In this document: piece by piece, positions 1 to 9,785 of the stretch
Layout of the letters: the number at the start of each line of letters is the position of its first letter
Position numbering within the stretch: position 1 is the stretch's first letter
Assembly: GCA_964556005.1 (NCBI GenBank)
Contig: CAZKUR010000012.1
Location: 1 to 64,000 of the forward strand
Origin: CAZKUR01 sp964556005
GTDB lineage: Bacteria > Bacteroidota > Ignavibacteria > Ignavibacteriales > Ignavibacteriaceae
DNA: 64,000 nucleotides
Direction: 5' to 3'
Translations under genes and position numbers: made by a program
The notes under the pieces: model-generated
Databases searched by the model: none
What the model was told of the DNA's origin: nothing
The model's input: only the letters and a program-made list of their open reading frames with translations

Positions 1-930
1 CTGCGCTCTATTTATATTAAGCTTTTCCAAATTTAATCTTATAGGGAACAAATGCCACGATGATTCACGATCATCTTTTACGGTGTGAAGATCAATAAAT
101 TCATTATCGCGGAGTTCTTGAGTATATTTCCTGGATATGCTTTTCCGGGATTCCCACATCGCATCAACCTTTTTAAGCTGCGGAATACCGAGTGAAGCCT
201 GAAGATCCGTAAAGTTATATTTAAAACCCGGTGCAACTACTTCGTAATACCATGAACCGTTTTCGCTGTACCTTTTCCAGGCATCTCTATTTATTCCATG
301 AAGCCTCATCGTTTTAACACGTTCAGCAATCTCTTCATTGTTTGTACAGACCATGCCGCCTTCACCGGTCGATAAAGTTTTAGTGGCATAAAAGCTAAAA
401 CATGTTACTTCAGAAATAGTTCCGACTTTTTTCCCTTTATAAACTGCAGGGAGAGAATGGGCAGCGTCCTCAAAAACTTTAATATTGTAATGCTTGGCAA
501 GATCTAAAATTTCATCCATATCGCACGGCTGACCGCCATAGTGTACTGGAATGATTACTTTCGTCTTTGGAGTTATATGTTTTTCAATTTCTTTTAATGA
601 GATATTGAGAGTGTCCTCATCGACATCCACGATAACCGGTTTAGCGCCAAAGTAGCATACAATTTCCGCGGTAGCGGGAAAAGTCATATCAGGTACAATT
701 ACTTCATCCCCTGCATTTAAACCATAGGCTTCCAACGTTAAATGCCCTGCAGCCGTCCACGAACTGACTGCAATCGAACGTTTAGAACCAATGTAAGAAT
801 TAAAGTCTCCTTCAAATCTGATAGTTTTCGGCCCCATGCTCAGCCAACCTGAACGGACCGTATCAACTATCTCATTGACTTCTTCTTCTGAAATAAATGG
901 TTTGTGAAATAGTAAGAAGTCTTTATTCAT
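1..930 (-). CDS. DegT/DnrJ/EryC1/StrS aminotransferase (3' end missing)
   Basis: PLP-dependent sugar aminotransferase. Translating the minus strand from the ATG at 930 gives 310 residues with no stop before the window edge, so about 70-90 C-terminal residues are missing. The fold type I signature is clear: a substrate-binding EDAAHS stretch (Asp155) and the PLP lysine Lys184 in SFYATKTLSTGEGGM. The family transfers an amino group from glutamate to 4-keto or 3-keto nucleotide sugars during surface-glycan synthesis. It is the last gene seen of the polysaccharide locus and follows a second DegT gene after an unusually long 654-base gap. The exact sugar cannot be read from the sequence. Confidence 0.9.
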   Translation of the reverse strand, partial: MNKDFLLFHKPFISEEEVNEIVDTVRSGWLSMGPKTIRFEGDFNSYIGSKRSIAVSSWTAAGHLTLEAYGLNAGDEVIVPDMTFPATAEIVCYFGAKPVIVDVDEDTLNISLKEIEKHITPKTKVIIPVHYGGQPCDMDEILDLAKHYNIKVFEDAAHSLPAVYKGKKVGTISEVTCFSFYATKTLSTGEGGMVCTNNEEIAERVKTMRLHGINRDAWKRYSENGSWYYEVVAPGFKYNFTDLQASLGIPQLKKVDAMWESRKSISRKYTQELRDNEFIDLHTVKDDRESSWHLFPIRLNLEKLNINRAQ

Positions 931-1584
931 ATTTTATTTTTTTGATAGGAAAATTAATAATTTATGTTGATATTTTCCAAATAAAAATTTACAAAGATCA
1001 TGAAGCCTTTAAAATAATATTTAAAGAAACTTCATACATCCTAAAATAATATTAGTTATTATTTTACTAATTAATAAAAGCGGTAACAAATTAAAATTAA
1101 CAATTTTTCCCCTCTTAGTCTCGTTCATAATCCCATCGTAGCAGTTTCTTGAAAATTAATCATCAAGGTAAAACTCAAAAATTTTGAAATGTAATTTTAT
1201 CATTTAAACCGAACACTTTCAAATTTATCTTTCCGTTTATCTTTTAAATTTTGTTTAAACATAATTTAAATGAAACGATAAAAAATTTAATTAATTATTT
1301 TAATTTACTCAACTGAATTAGTAATTATTTTCACGAGAACAGGACAACTCAACATACACGCGTAAAAACAATCAACAACACTAATCAATTAAAACTCATA
1401 AGAAAACGACTAAAGATAAGCAGAATTATACCAAAGCGAAATAAACATTTAATTTTTTTTATTAAATCGTGTATCATTTTAACCCATTTTTTCGAAACAT
1501 AATACTGACCAAAGAAAAAACATTACTCCCCTCAGATAAATTTTAATCGCCAGGCATTAAAATGAAAAATAATTGAATGAATTC
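931..1584. other. Long AT-rich intergenic stretch between two aminotransferase genes
   Basis: About 650 bases without a credible gene, in a locus where other gaps are mostly under 120 bases. The sequence is very AT-rich, with many A and T tracts. I found no strong hairpin plus T-run and no RNA gene. It probably holds the promoter and leader of the downstream aminotransferase, which would then be transcribed separately from the main polysaccharide operon. One reading frame that starts inside it (1577-1849, plus) runs antisense over the neighbouring gene and is a shadow. Confidence 0.5.
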
Positions 1585-2733
1585 CTATTCAATTAATTTG
1601 AGATTTTTTGATAAAAAACTAATTATTTTACTGTTTTCTTTTACGTCTGTAGGCAAATTAACTATTTTTTTGGAAATATCAACAGAAATCGGAAATTTAT
1701 TCACATCAAAATCCCACAAATTCAAATTTTCTTTTATCGGGTATAATGGTGAAATAAACCAGTCTCCCAGCACGATTTTATCTTTATGTGCTAAACGAAA
1801 AAACATTTCCCGGTCTTTGACCAATAAGGGATATTTAAGGAATAAATGATTGTTAAATAATTTTTCGTCGACAAAATTTTTCCCCTTTGACTTTAGAAAA
1901 CCGGAATAGTCGGCGGCATTTTTCTTTCTGAGCTTATTTACCTCATCCAAATGTTTTAATTTTTTTAATCCTGCTCGTACCTGAACACCGGAAATGTCTT
2001 TAAAATATTCTTCAGGCATTTGAATCCCGGATAATTCATCACCCTGGGTCGAACCGATTATTAAATTCTTCTTGCTTAAAAACCTGAATAACCCAACCAA
2101 ACTCTGGTAGGAATAATTATTTATAAAATACTTTCTAAAAAATAACAAAAAAGAAAGTGTATATTCCGAGGCGAACGTCGGCTTAATTTTTTCTTTCTCA
2201 AGGATTTTAATTTTTTCTACAAGAGATTTATTATTTACAACTAAAAAACCTCCGATACCCGTTGAGAATGGTTTATTCCATTGAGTAGAGTAAAAAGCCG
2301 CATCGCAATACGAACCATTCGGCTTTCCATTATAGTATCCTCCGAATCCGTGTGTACAGTCTTCGATTGTAAAAAGATTATTCTCATCTGCAATTTTAAT
2401 TATCTCCTCAATATTCGAGGAAAGGCCGAAAGTATTCTGACAAAGAATTACTTTGGTCTTATCTGTAATTGCCTCCTTTAATTTTTTTATATCCGAGTTG
2501 TAATTTTCCGGTGAAATGTCCACATACACGGGTTTAGCACCTATATATTTAATTGCATTAGGAACAACTATACAAGTGAAGGCAGGAATTATAACTTCGT
2601 CTCCCTCCTTTATACCCATAGCTTTAAGAATAGCGTAAAGAGCAACTCTTCCCTTCCAATAAAGCATTATCTGATCAGCGTTGCATCTTAAAACATCTGC
2701 AATCGCCTGTTTATATTTTATATCGTTTTTCAT
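1585..2733 (-). CDS. DegT/DnrJ/EryC1/StrS family aminotransferase
   Basis: Second PLP sugar aminotransferase of the locus, 382 residues and full length for the family. Visible motifs are EDCTHGFGG (Asp125, contacts the pyridine nitrogen) and STQWNKPFSTGIGGF with the PLP lysine at 154. The family makes amino sugars from keto-nucleotide sugars in the cytoplasm. Its ATG overlaps the stop of the upstream glycosyltransferase by four bases (ATGA), so translation is probably coupled. It is clearly divergent from the aminotransferase at 1-930, so the two probably act on different sugars. Substrate unknown. Confidence 0.88.
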   Translation of the reverse strand: MKNDIKYKQAIADVLRCNADQIMLYWKGRVALYAILKAMGIKEGDEVIIPAFTCIVVPNAIKYIGAKPVYVDISPENYNSDIKKLKEAITDKTKVILCQNTFGLSSNIEEIIKIADENNLFTIEDCTHGFGGYYNGKPNGSYCDAAFYSTQWNKPFSTGIGGFLVVNNKSLVEKIKILEKEKIKPTFASEYTLSFLLFFRKYFINNYSYQSLVGLFRFLSKKNLIIGSTQGDELSGIQMPEEYFKDISGVQVRAGLKKLKHLDEVNKLRKKNAADYSGFLKSKGKNFVDEKLFNNHLFLKYPLLVKDREMFFRLAHKDKIVLGDWFISPLYPIKENLNLWDFDVNKFPISVDISKKIVNLPTDVKENSKIISFLSKNLKLIE

Positions 2734-3767
2734 TTATCTTTTTTAAATAAATATTTTAATCTGAATAAACCCGACAAAGATCCTGAACCGTAAGAAAAAT
2801 GGAGGACTAAAAATGAATATAAGATATAATACCAAGTAGTTGTATTATTATTAATTTTGATGCTCACACTCATAAGGACAAGTATATAACTTAAAAAACT
2901 TATCGCTGCAACTAAGCCAATAATTGGGTACCATATTATTAATATCAACGGTAGAATTAAAGAAAGCAAAAATATTAATGGGATAAAATGACGCACACTT
3001 AAAGAACTAATTCGCTTTGTAAGGTATACAGTTAGTATATTCCACAGCCCTGTCTGAAAATTATTTTTAGCGATTCCACGAAAAGTTTCTCGGGCAAAAT
3101 AAGTGCTTGATAAATTTGGAATAAGAAAGATTTTACCCCCATTTCTTTTCAATCTTTTATTTAATTCAATATCCTGATCTCTAGTTAATCTATTATCATA
3201 CAACCCAATTTTGCTGAAAACCTCTTTCCTATAACAACCGAACGGTACGGTATCAACAATTTTCACTTCATCAATTCCGGTTCTGAAATAAGAATTGCCA
3301 ATACCAAATTTGTTGGATAAAACAGCTTTAATTGAGTTGGTTTTAGGATTTTTATTTTTTACATCAGTGATCCAACAAGCCCCAACATTATCTGCATTTA
3401 GCTTTATGCTCCAGTCAATTAGCTGTGAAAAATAATTAGCCGGTATTTTACTGTGTGCATCCAGCCTAATTATATATTCGCCTCTTGATTTATTAATACC
3501 GAGATTCATTGCAAAAGGGACAGTATTATTTTCATTAATTAGAAGGTGAATAAAATTAAATTTCTCAGTGTACTTCTCAACAATTTTACACGTGTTATCA
3601 TTGCTTTTACCGTCAATTACAAGTACTTCGAGATAATCATGAGGATAATCATTGTTTAACACAGAATCCAAGCAAGCTGCAATATATTTTTCCTCATTTC
3701 TGCATGGTATAATTACAGAAATTTGATGTTTTATAATTTGATCAGAACTATTATTAACTATCGACAA
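2730..3767 (-). CDS. Family 2 glycosyltransferase, ExoA-like, with C-terminal membrane segments
   Basis: GT-A glycosyltransferase of 345 residues. The N-terminus has the nucleotide-sugar fold start SVIIPCRNEEKYI, the VIDGKSNDNT loop, and RLDAHSKIP, the DxD-equivalent typical of the succinoglycan ExoA subgroup. RDQDIELNKRL lies where the catalytic ED region is expected. Two hydrophobic helices near residues 255-305 anchor it in the inner membrane. It should add a sugar to a lipid-linked repeat unit on the cytoplasmic face. It is followed by an aminotransferase with an ATGA overlap. Donor and acceptor are not predictable. Confidence 0.85.
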   Translation of the reverse strand: MSIVNNSSDQIIKHQISVIIPCRNEEKYIAACLDSVLNNDYPHDYLEVLVIDGKSNDNTCKIVEKYTEKFNFIHLLINENNTVPFAMNLGINKSRGEYIIRLDAHSKIPANYFSQLIDWSIKLNADNVGACWITDVKNKNPKTNSIKAVLSNKFGIGNSYFRTGIDEVKIVDTVPFGCYRKEVFSKIGLYDNRLTRDQDIELNKRLKRNGGKIFLIPNLSSTYFARETFRGIAKNNFQTGLWNILTVYLTKRISSLSVRHFIPLIFLLSLILPLILIIWYPIIGLVAAISFLSYILVLMSVSIKINNNTTTWYYILYSFLVLHFSYGSGSLSGLFRLKYLFKKDK

Positions 3768-3804
3768 TTTTAATATATCCTTACTAAAAGCAAACTTTAA
3801 TTAA

Positions 3805-5064
3805 TTATACTGGAACTGTTTTCTCTGTTCTGATTTTTGCAAAGCTCAGCATTTTCTTAAAACATATTATGGTTAAGATTAAATAGGCTGATAGCATACA
3901 AAAATCTATACACATCAGAATAATATAATATTTATTATCGAATAATGGTTTTACCGAACGTCCTACTAGATTGAATAAGTACGGTTCCATTGTTGTAATT
4001 GAACCAAGAAAGATTATTATTAAAACAGATACCGTAAGATATTTCCGCGACTTTGCTATGGTGTGAATTATAAATAAGAGAGACATTTGTAAATAAAACG
4101 GATATGTCTTCTTGCTGATTATCATAAATAAGAGAATAGTTACGGAAATAAAGGCTAATGAAATATCAAATGAATAATCCGGATTTTCATTTATTGTTTT
4201 AACGAAAATTATAAACATTGGTATAATAGCAGCAGCAAAAATTATTACGGGCAGTATATTCCATAAAATAGAATCCCTGATACCGGGAATGACGGTTGAA
4301 ATCAAGAAAAATAAATTACCATTGGTACTGCGTGTTGCTTCATGTTTCAACGGATATAAGAAGTCAATACCGGTTATCATCAGAACGAGCAAAATTAAAG
4401 TCAACAAAAGCAGCGGCAAAATTCTTTTCAGCAGATTTTTATTCCTAATGAAAATGACAGCAGGCAAAGTTAAAACGATTAAGAATTTTGTGATAAGAAA
4501 TCCAAATGCCATTATTATGCCTGAAAAATAATCTTTATTATATTCAGCCAGTACCAAAGCAGTTAGCGCTATAAATGCAATAATTATGCTGTTGTACCCA
4601 GTCATTATCCAATATACGGAAATCGGACAAAACGTATATAAAAAAGCTACATGCCACCGGATAGAGATTCCACTTTTATAACCAAACCATAAATATAAAG
4701 CCATCATCAGGCTTTCAATAACAACCATAACGAATACGATTGCTCCTACGGAATGCCAGATCGCCACAAAAGGTGCAAAGAAAAAAGGGAAAAAAATTGA
4801 GTAACTTGTTTGAAAATCAATGTATGGTATTTTACCTGCAAGAACCTTCTGCACTTGAGGAAAATAATAAAGAGCAGCATCAGAACCTTGATTTAAAAAC
4901 GGGTAAAACTTGTAAATAATTATGACTCCGGCTAATTTCCCAAAAATCCCTATAACTGTACCGAATTTAAGAAATCTTTCATTCTTACTTCGTAAAGAAT
5001 ACCAAAACCCGCCTGCCGCAGTAAAAGCTAAAAGTGTTGCTAAAATAAATTTTATATTTTCCAA
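3805..5064 (-). CDS. Polytopic membrane protein, probable GT-C fold glycosyltransferase
   Basis: A 419-residue protein that is almost all hydrophobic helices (about ten or more). After the second or third helix there is a short polar loop with GSDAALYYFPQ (Asp62), in the place where GT-C polyprenyl-phosphate-sugar-dependent transferases (GT87/DUF2029-like) carry their catalytic aspartate. A KLL/KRI basic loop follows mid-protein. In this position, between a Wzy-like gene and a GT2 gene, a periplasm-facing glycosyltransferase is the best guess. The assignment to a named family is an inference. Confidence 0.6.
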   Translation of the reverse strand: MENIKFILATLLAFTAAGGFWYSLRSKNERFLKFGTVIGIFGKLAGVIIIYKFYPFLNQGSDAALYYFPQVQKVLAGKIPYIDFQTSYSIFFPFFFAPFVAIWHSVGAIVFVMVVIESLMMALYLWFGYKSGISIRWHVAFLYTFCPISVYWIMTGYNSIIIAFIALTALVLAEYNKDYFSGIIMAFGFLITKFLIVLTLPAVIFIRNKNLLKRILPLLLLTLILLVLMITGIDFLYPLKHEATRSTNGNLFFLISTVIPGIRDSILWNILPVIIFAAAIIPMFIIFVKTINENPDYSFDISLAFISVTILLFMIISKKTYPFYLQMSLLFIIHTIAKSRKYLTVSVLIIIFLGSITTMEPYLFNLVGRSVKPLFDNKYYIILMCIDFCMLSAYLILTIICFKKMLSFAKIRTEKTVPV

Positions 5065-5172
5065 TTTACCGTAAAATAGATGTTCTTCTTAATCTTAAGT
5101 TAGTCCTTTAGGTAATATTCAACTTCCTCTAATTATAAAATAATTCACTTCATTTCTTTTTGGGCGTATCTG

Positions 5173-6582
5173 TTAACTCTTAAGATAGACAGGCTGTACA
5201 TTTGCAGCAATATCAAACTTCTTAATTTTTTTTAATCGCTGATACATAAATATTAGTATAATATAAGTCAGCCAGAAAGGAAGATCGTGGGTAATAAAGC
5301 CATAAGACATTATCCCCATTACTTCAAAGAATGAATTTTCAAGTACACCGAGCCCGATTCCAAATATTACTACCGAAAGAACATAATAATCTCTATCTAT
5401 ATTCTTATATCCTTTTATGCATTTAAAAGCGAAAAAGAAATATAAAGCAAACATTGAAATTGCTGTTATCATCCCCATTATGCCATTTTCAGCAGCCATA
5501 GCAATAATAAAATTATGAGGGTTTGGCACTCCACGATATAATTGCTGTAATTTTTCAGCAAGCATGATATAGAATGATGAAGTATATGAAACATAAAAAT
5601 GACCATACATACCGGGGCCTACTCCGGTTAAAAAGTGGTCACTAAACATTCTCAAACCTTCACCCCAGAGATGAAGTCTGCTCCCTTCATCAACTCTAAG
5701 CAGTATAAAAATTGCATTTTGAATAGGAGGTATTAAAAACAAAAATAACAGAATCGGTAAGCCAAATAGTAACACTCTCCGCAAAATCTTTCGATTAAGA
5801 ATTGATAAAATAAAAATAAATCCAATTAAGAGTGCAATTCCTGCTGCCCTGGAATCGGTAATTATAAATGCTGCGGCACTATTCAGTAGCAAAACTCCAA
5901 GGAAAAATTTAGACCTTCTCGATTTAAATCTCTCTACATAAAAAAGAGCTAATATAAAGCATGATGCAATAAATAAGGTTAATCCGACAACGTTAGGGTT
6001 TGAGTAAACACCTGCAAACCGCGCTAATATACCATTATTTAAATGAAAGGCGAATCCAGCCTTTATAAAATCGGAATATATGCTTATATCTATTATAAGA
6101 ACCGCAATGATTATTCCGAAAATGTAAATGTATATTTTATTTTTATCCCGGATGAGACTATAAAACAAATAACATATCATAAAGAAAATGATTGTATGCA
6201 ATAGGCTCGCCAGACTCTGCCCGGTGGACGTTGAAAAAAGTGTCGAAGTAATTAGAGTAACAATCAATAATAAAAAAAAGTAAGAAACTTCCATCGGAAC
6301 TGCGGGATATTCCGAATACTTTAGTCCGTACTGCTTTAAGAACAGGTAAAACAAGGCAGCGATAGACAGCACGGTAACTACATCTCTTGCTCCTTTAAAT
6401 GCAAAACTCGTAAACGAAATAAATAAAACGATTGTGAGCAGAATGATAAAGTTTCTTTGAAATATCAAGAATAAAAATGCAGCAAATAAAATTACGACAA
6501 GATAAGGGACATAATGAATAGTCAGGACTGCAATGAGCAATGAAACAAAAGTGATTAAATATATATTTATTTGTTTTGCCAA
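5173..6582 (-). CDS. O-antigen ligase / Wzy-type polymerase family membrane protein
   Basis: A 469-residue protein with 11-12 membrane helices and one large periplasmic loop near residues 295-360, the layout of the Wzy_C (PF04932) family. The loop holds RLHLWGEGLRMFSDH, GVGPGMYG and VPNPHNFIIAMAAENG (His356), and a DSRAAG segment lies near 243-248; such arginine and histidine residues are essential in WaaL and Wzy proteins. It either polymerises lipid-linked repeat units or transfers finished glycan to an acceptor. Sequence alone does not separate the two roles. Within this Wza/Wzz-containing locus the polymerase role fits best. Confidence 0.82.
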   Translation of the reverse strand: MAKQINIYLITFVSLLIAVLTIHYVPYLVVILFAAFLFLIFQRNFIILLTIVLFISFTSFAFKGARDVVTVLSIAALFYLFLKQYGLKYSEYPAVPMEVSYFFLLLIVTLITSTLFSTSTGQSLASLLHTIIFFMICYLFYSLIRDKNKIYIYIFGIIIAVLIIDISIYSDFIKAGFAFHLNNGILARFAGVYSNPNVVGLTLFIASCFILALFYVERFKSRRSKFFLGVLLLNSAAAFIITDSRAAGIALLIGFIFILSILNRKILRRVLLFGLPILLFLFLIPPIQNAIFILLRVDEGSRLHLWGEGLRMFSDHFLTGVGPGMYGHFYVSYTSSFYIMLAEKLQQLYRGVPNPHNFIIAMAAENGIMGMITAISMFALYFFFAFKCIKGYKNIDRDYYVLSVVIFGIGLGVLENSFFEVMGIMSYGFITHDLPFWLTYIILIFMYQRLKKIKKFDIAANVQPVYLKS

Positions 6583-6699
6583 AGTTTATTTTTCCCTGAA
6601 ACTATTTTTAATAATGATTAAATGAAACTGCATTTTGTGCTGCGTTCCTATATTTTTACTAATCCAGATATTGTTAAAATTAACAAACTCCACGATTTT

Positions 6700-7863
6700 T
6701 TAGGATAATACGGTTGTCGGTGTTTTTTTATCTAAAATGTGTTCATACAGAGCGATCATATTATTTATCATTTTTTCTTCCTCAAAATTCTCAAGAACCC
6801 ACTTCCTGCCAAAGCCTCCCATTTCATTTTTTTGTTTTTGATTTTCCAATAAATTTTTTATCGTTTTTGCAACTGAGCTTAAATCGCCAGCATTAATAAT
6901 TATCCCCGATTTCCCATCCACAACAGTCTCCCGGAATCCCGGAACATCCGATACAACTACAGGGATACCGCAAGCCGAAGCTTCCAATGCAGCTACACCG
7001 AAACTTTCACTCTTTGAAGTGAAGACTGCAAGACTCATCATGTTATAATATTTTGGAACTTCTTGATTGTCCAGTCCTCCTGTAAAAATAGTGTGTTTGT
7101 CTAAGTTAAACTTTTTAACAAGTGCTTTCAATTCATTTTCCTGAGGTCCGCCGCCAACGATTAATAGTTTAACCGGAAATTCAGGCCATTTTGTTTTTAT
7201 TAAATGTACAATATTTATTAATCTATCAATTCCGTAAATTGGCCGTAAATTTTTAACGGTACCGATTATCATATCTCCTTTTTCAAAAGGAGATATAACA
7301 TCCATCGGTTTAAATATACCGGTATTTATTCCAAAAGGTGTAATGTCGATATTTTTATTTGTATACTTTTGTATCTCCCCGGCCATCACTTTGCTTGTAG
7401 AAAATATTTTATCTGCTTTTGAAAATACGTACTTTATTATGTTTTTATGAACTATTGATTTTAGAGGGAACTCGAAAATATCACTTCCCCAAACGGAAAC
7501 GATAAATGGATGAAAGCCGGACAGAGCACCTAATAATCCGAAACTGGTTGCATAATGAGCATGAACAACATCAGGTCTAAAATCCTTTATTATTTTTTTT
7601 ATCATGTTTACTGCTTTTATATATCTTATTTTGGATACTTTCGTTTCGCTAAGTTCCTCCCCGGTAAGTGTCATGCCCAAAGATTCAAACCTGAAATTAG
7701 AAAGAGAAGAGTAGGAATCTACTTCACAGTTTGTAATTCCAAACAATAGAATCGAAAAGCCTTTTTTATTTAAAGCATTAATCCATTTTACAGTATGAGG
7801 CGAATTCGGATCACTTAAAATTAAAACTTTTATGCTGTCTTCTGTACTTTTCACATCTGGCAT
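6700..7863 (-). CDS. Family 4 glycosyltransferase (GT-B)
   Basis: A 387-residue GT-B enzyme. The N-terminal acceptor domain includes RPDVVHAHYATSFGLLG, and the C-terminal donor domain has VGGGPQENELK followed by the retaining-transferase E-x7-E signature SKSESFGVAALEASACGIP (Glu286, Glu294). Such enzymes add hexoses from nucleotide sugars to lipid-linked intermediates in the cytoplasm. It starts 14 bases after the asparagine-synthase-like gene ends, so the two are probably cotranscribed. The transferred sugar is unknown. Confidence 0.9.
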   Translation of the reverse strand: MPDVKSTEDSIKVLILSDPNSPHTVKWINALNKKGFSILLFGITNCEVDSYSSLSNFRFESLGMTLTGEELSETKVSKIRYIKAVNMIKKIIKDFRPDVVHAHYATSFGLLGALSGFHPFIVSVWGSDIFEFPLKSIVHKNIIKYVFSKADKIFSTSKVMAGEIQKYTNKNIDITPFGINTGIFKPMDVISPFEKGDMIIGTVKNLRPIYGIDRLINIVHLIKTKWPEFPVKLLIVGGGPQENELKALVKKFNLDKHTIFTGGLDNQEVPKYYNMMSLAVFTSKSESFGVAALEASACGIPVVVSDVPGFRETVVDGKSGIIINAGDLSSVAKTIKNLLENQKQKNEMGGFGRKWVLENFEEEKMINNMIALYEHILDKKTPTTVLS

Positions 7864-7877
7864 TGATCAACTATCTT

Positions 7878-9692
7878 TTAAAATTCACTGTTACCGAACT
7901 TCTCAAGTGATATACTTTTATTATTAAACAATTCAATCGCTGAAAACATTGTAATAATATTAAAAAGAACTATCTTCCTAAATTTTCTTAAAGAATCAAA
8001 ATCCTCAATCTTAATAAAATCCGAAAGGCCGGGATTTGAGTACTGTGCTTTTAATAAATTCAAGACTGTATCTTCCGGATTGATTAAGGGATTGCCGCCG
8101 AAAAAGCCTGCTTTTAATCCTCCCTTAAGACCTCCGGGTAAATAATGCGACAAATTATAAACAGCAAACATAAAAGCTTTACCCTTTAACGAGTTTATCG
8201 AGGCTCTAAAATTTGAATAAGGTATGGCCGTTGCTTCCGGTGAAAAACTATTTAATAACCCCCCAAATAATTTATGCTTGATTTTCGATCTATCGGAACA
8301 TTTCATTATATAATCAAAAAAAGATACCGACCAAAAAGGTGTTTTATTTATGAAAAAATGCCGGTGCCTGTCTTCTCCCTGGAATGCATATTTATGAGGT
8401 TTTTCGATTGAGCGGAAGTGAACATATTTTTGCAGTAAATCCTCTTCAGGCAACTGACTTAAAACATTTATAAATTCATTTATAAATTCCTCTTTGTGAA
8501 CATTGGTTAAGCTGCTTACCGTATCAACATCAATAATAGAATGCTGCGTAATTATATATTCCGCTAATTCTCGTAAATTTGAAAATTTTTTGATCTGCTC
8601 ATTAAAAGTAAAAATAATTTTGTCGCCGTTATCACCGGTTATAAAGTTTATATCATCTCCGAATTGGCCCTTTATCCCATCATAAAACGGAAGCATTTGA
8701 GAAGTAGCTAAAGAATTCATCCCTTCTTTAATTTTTAACAGTGTGTAAACATCGTCTCCTTTCGGCAGTCCAATATCAATTATATTACATTGTACATTGT
8801 ATATCTCAGATAATTCCAAAGCTATTTTTTCTTCTTCTGCGGATGAACCGTTCTTGTACTGCATAGTTGCAGCAGTAAACGGAATTTTATTTTTATACAT
8901 GCATGAAGCAACGGCCCTTGAATCCAAACCGCCGCTAAGTGTTACTATATTCTTCTCATCTCCATTAAATCTATCTATGCAGGCTTTACCGAACAAATCG
9001 GAAAGGTTTCTTACATTGTCACGGAATTTTTCTCCCGCATAAGATTTATCATCAAAGTTAAATTGATAAACAATATTTTCTTCGAAGGAATGTTTGCCAA
9101 TCTTTAAAAATGAAGCCGGTCTAAATTGATTTGTTTCGTTTAATAGTGTCCTCTTATTTATCATATAACCGAGCAAGAGAAATTGAGCAACTGCAATTCT
9201 ATCTAAAGAAGTTGTTTCATCAATACTATTAATAAAATTTAAATATCTTGATATAATTACCGCTCCATTTTCATTCTTTTTATAATACAGGGGAAGCCTG
9301 CCGAAAACGTCGTTAAAAATATATACTTCGTTTAGCTTCCTATCTATTATATAAATAATAAAATCACCGTCCGTGCTTAAAAGCCATTTGGGCAAAAAAC
9401 TTAAAATCTTTTTCTCATCAATTACCCCGATTATTTCAGCTAATTCCTTTTTTAGTATAAATTCACTTTTATTATAAATTTCACCTTCAATAATTATTGA
9501 GTACCTGTCGTACGTAAATACAGTGACTGGGTATTGTTCATATTTATTCCAGCCAATAAACAGTTCATTATTTGAAAGGAATATCTCACTTTTATATCCG
9601 CTAAGATAGTTTTGCGAACTTAGAATGGTTTTTAATTCATCTTCATTCTTTTTTATTCGATTTTTATTTACTATTAAACTTAATCCTGGCAT
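7878..9692 (-). CDS. Asparagine-synthase-like protein lacking the glutaminase Cys nucleophile
   Basis: A 604-residue AsnB-type protein. The C-terminal synthetase domain has the PP-loop SGGLDSRAVAS (253-258), which binds ATP to adenylate a carboxylate. The N-terminal class-II glutaminase domain is present in outline (MPGLSLIVN... then DVFGRLPLYY near 128-137), but residue 2, normally the catalytic Cys of MCGI, is Pro. Glutamine hydrolysis by this domain is therefore unlikely; free ammonia or another donor would be needed. AsnB-like proteins are common in polysaccharide loci, where amidation of a uronic acid is a frequent suggestion. With UDP-xylose synthase in the same locus, a uronate substrate is possible but unproven. 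Confidence 0.85.
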   Translation of the reverse strand: MPGLSLIVNKNRIKKNEDELKTILSSQNYLSGYKSEIFLSNNELFIGWNKYEQYPVTVFTYDRYSIIIEGEIYNKSEFILKKELAEIIGVIDEKKILSFLPKWLLSTDGDFIIYIIDRKLNEVYIFNDVFGRLPLYYKKNENGAVIISRYLNFINSIDETTSLDRIAVAQFLLLGYMINKRTLLNETNQFRPASFLKIGKHSFEENIVYQFNFDDKSYAGEKFRDNVRNLSDLFGKACIDRFNGDEKNIVTLSGGLDSRAVASCMYKNKIPFTAATMQYKNGSSAEEEKIALELSEIYNVQCNIIDIGLPKGDDVYTLLKIKEGMNSLATSQMLPFYDGIKGQFGDDINFITGDNGDKIIFTFNEQIKKFSNLRELAEYIITQHSIIDVDTVSSLTNVHKEEFINEFINVLSQLPEEDLLQKYVHFRSIEKPHKYAFQGEDRHRHFFINKTPFWSVSFFDYIMKCSDRSKIKHKLFGGLLNSFSPEATAIPYSNFRASINSLKGKAFMFAVYNLSHYLPGGLKGGLKAGFFGGNPLINPEDTVLNLLKAQYSNPGLSDFIKIEDFDSLRKFRKIVLFNIITMFSAIELFNNKSISLEKFGNSEF

Positions 9693-9785
9693 CTTCTTAA
9701 AAATTTCTTCGATTATCTTTCAATATTTTTAACTTTTTTCTAAAATTTAAATTTGTTTCATATAAACATCGATCAAAACATTTTC

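Noticed and set aside
1577..1849. 90-codon open frame on the plus strand
   Set aside because: Lies antisense to the DegT gene end, has AT-driven composition and no ribosome site.
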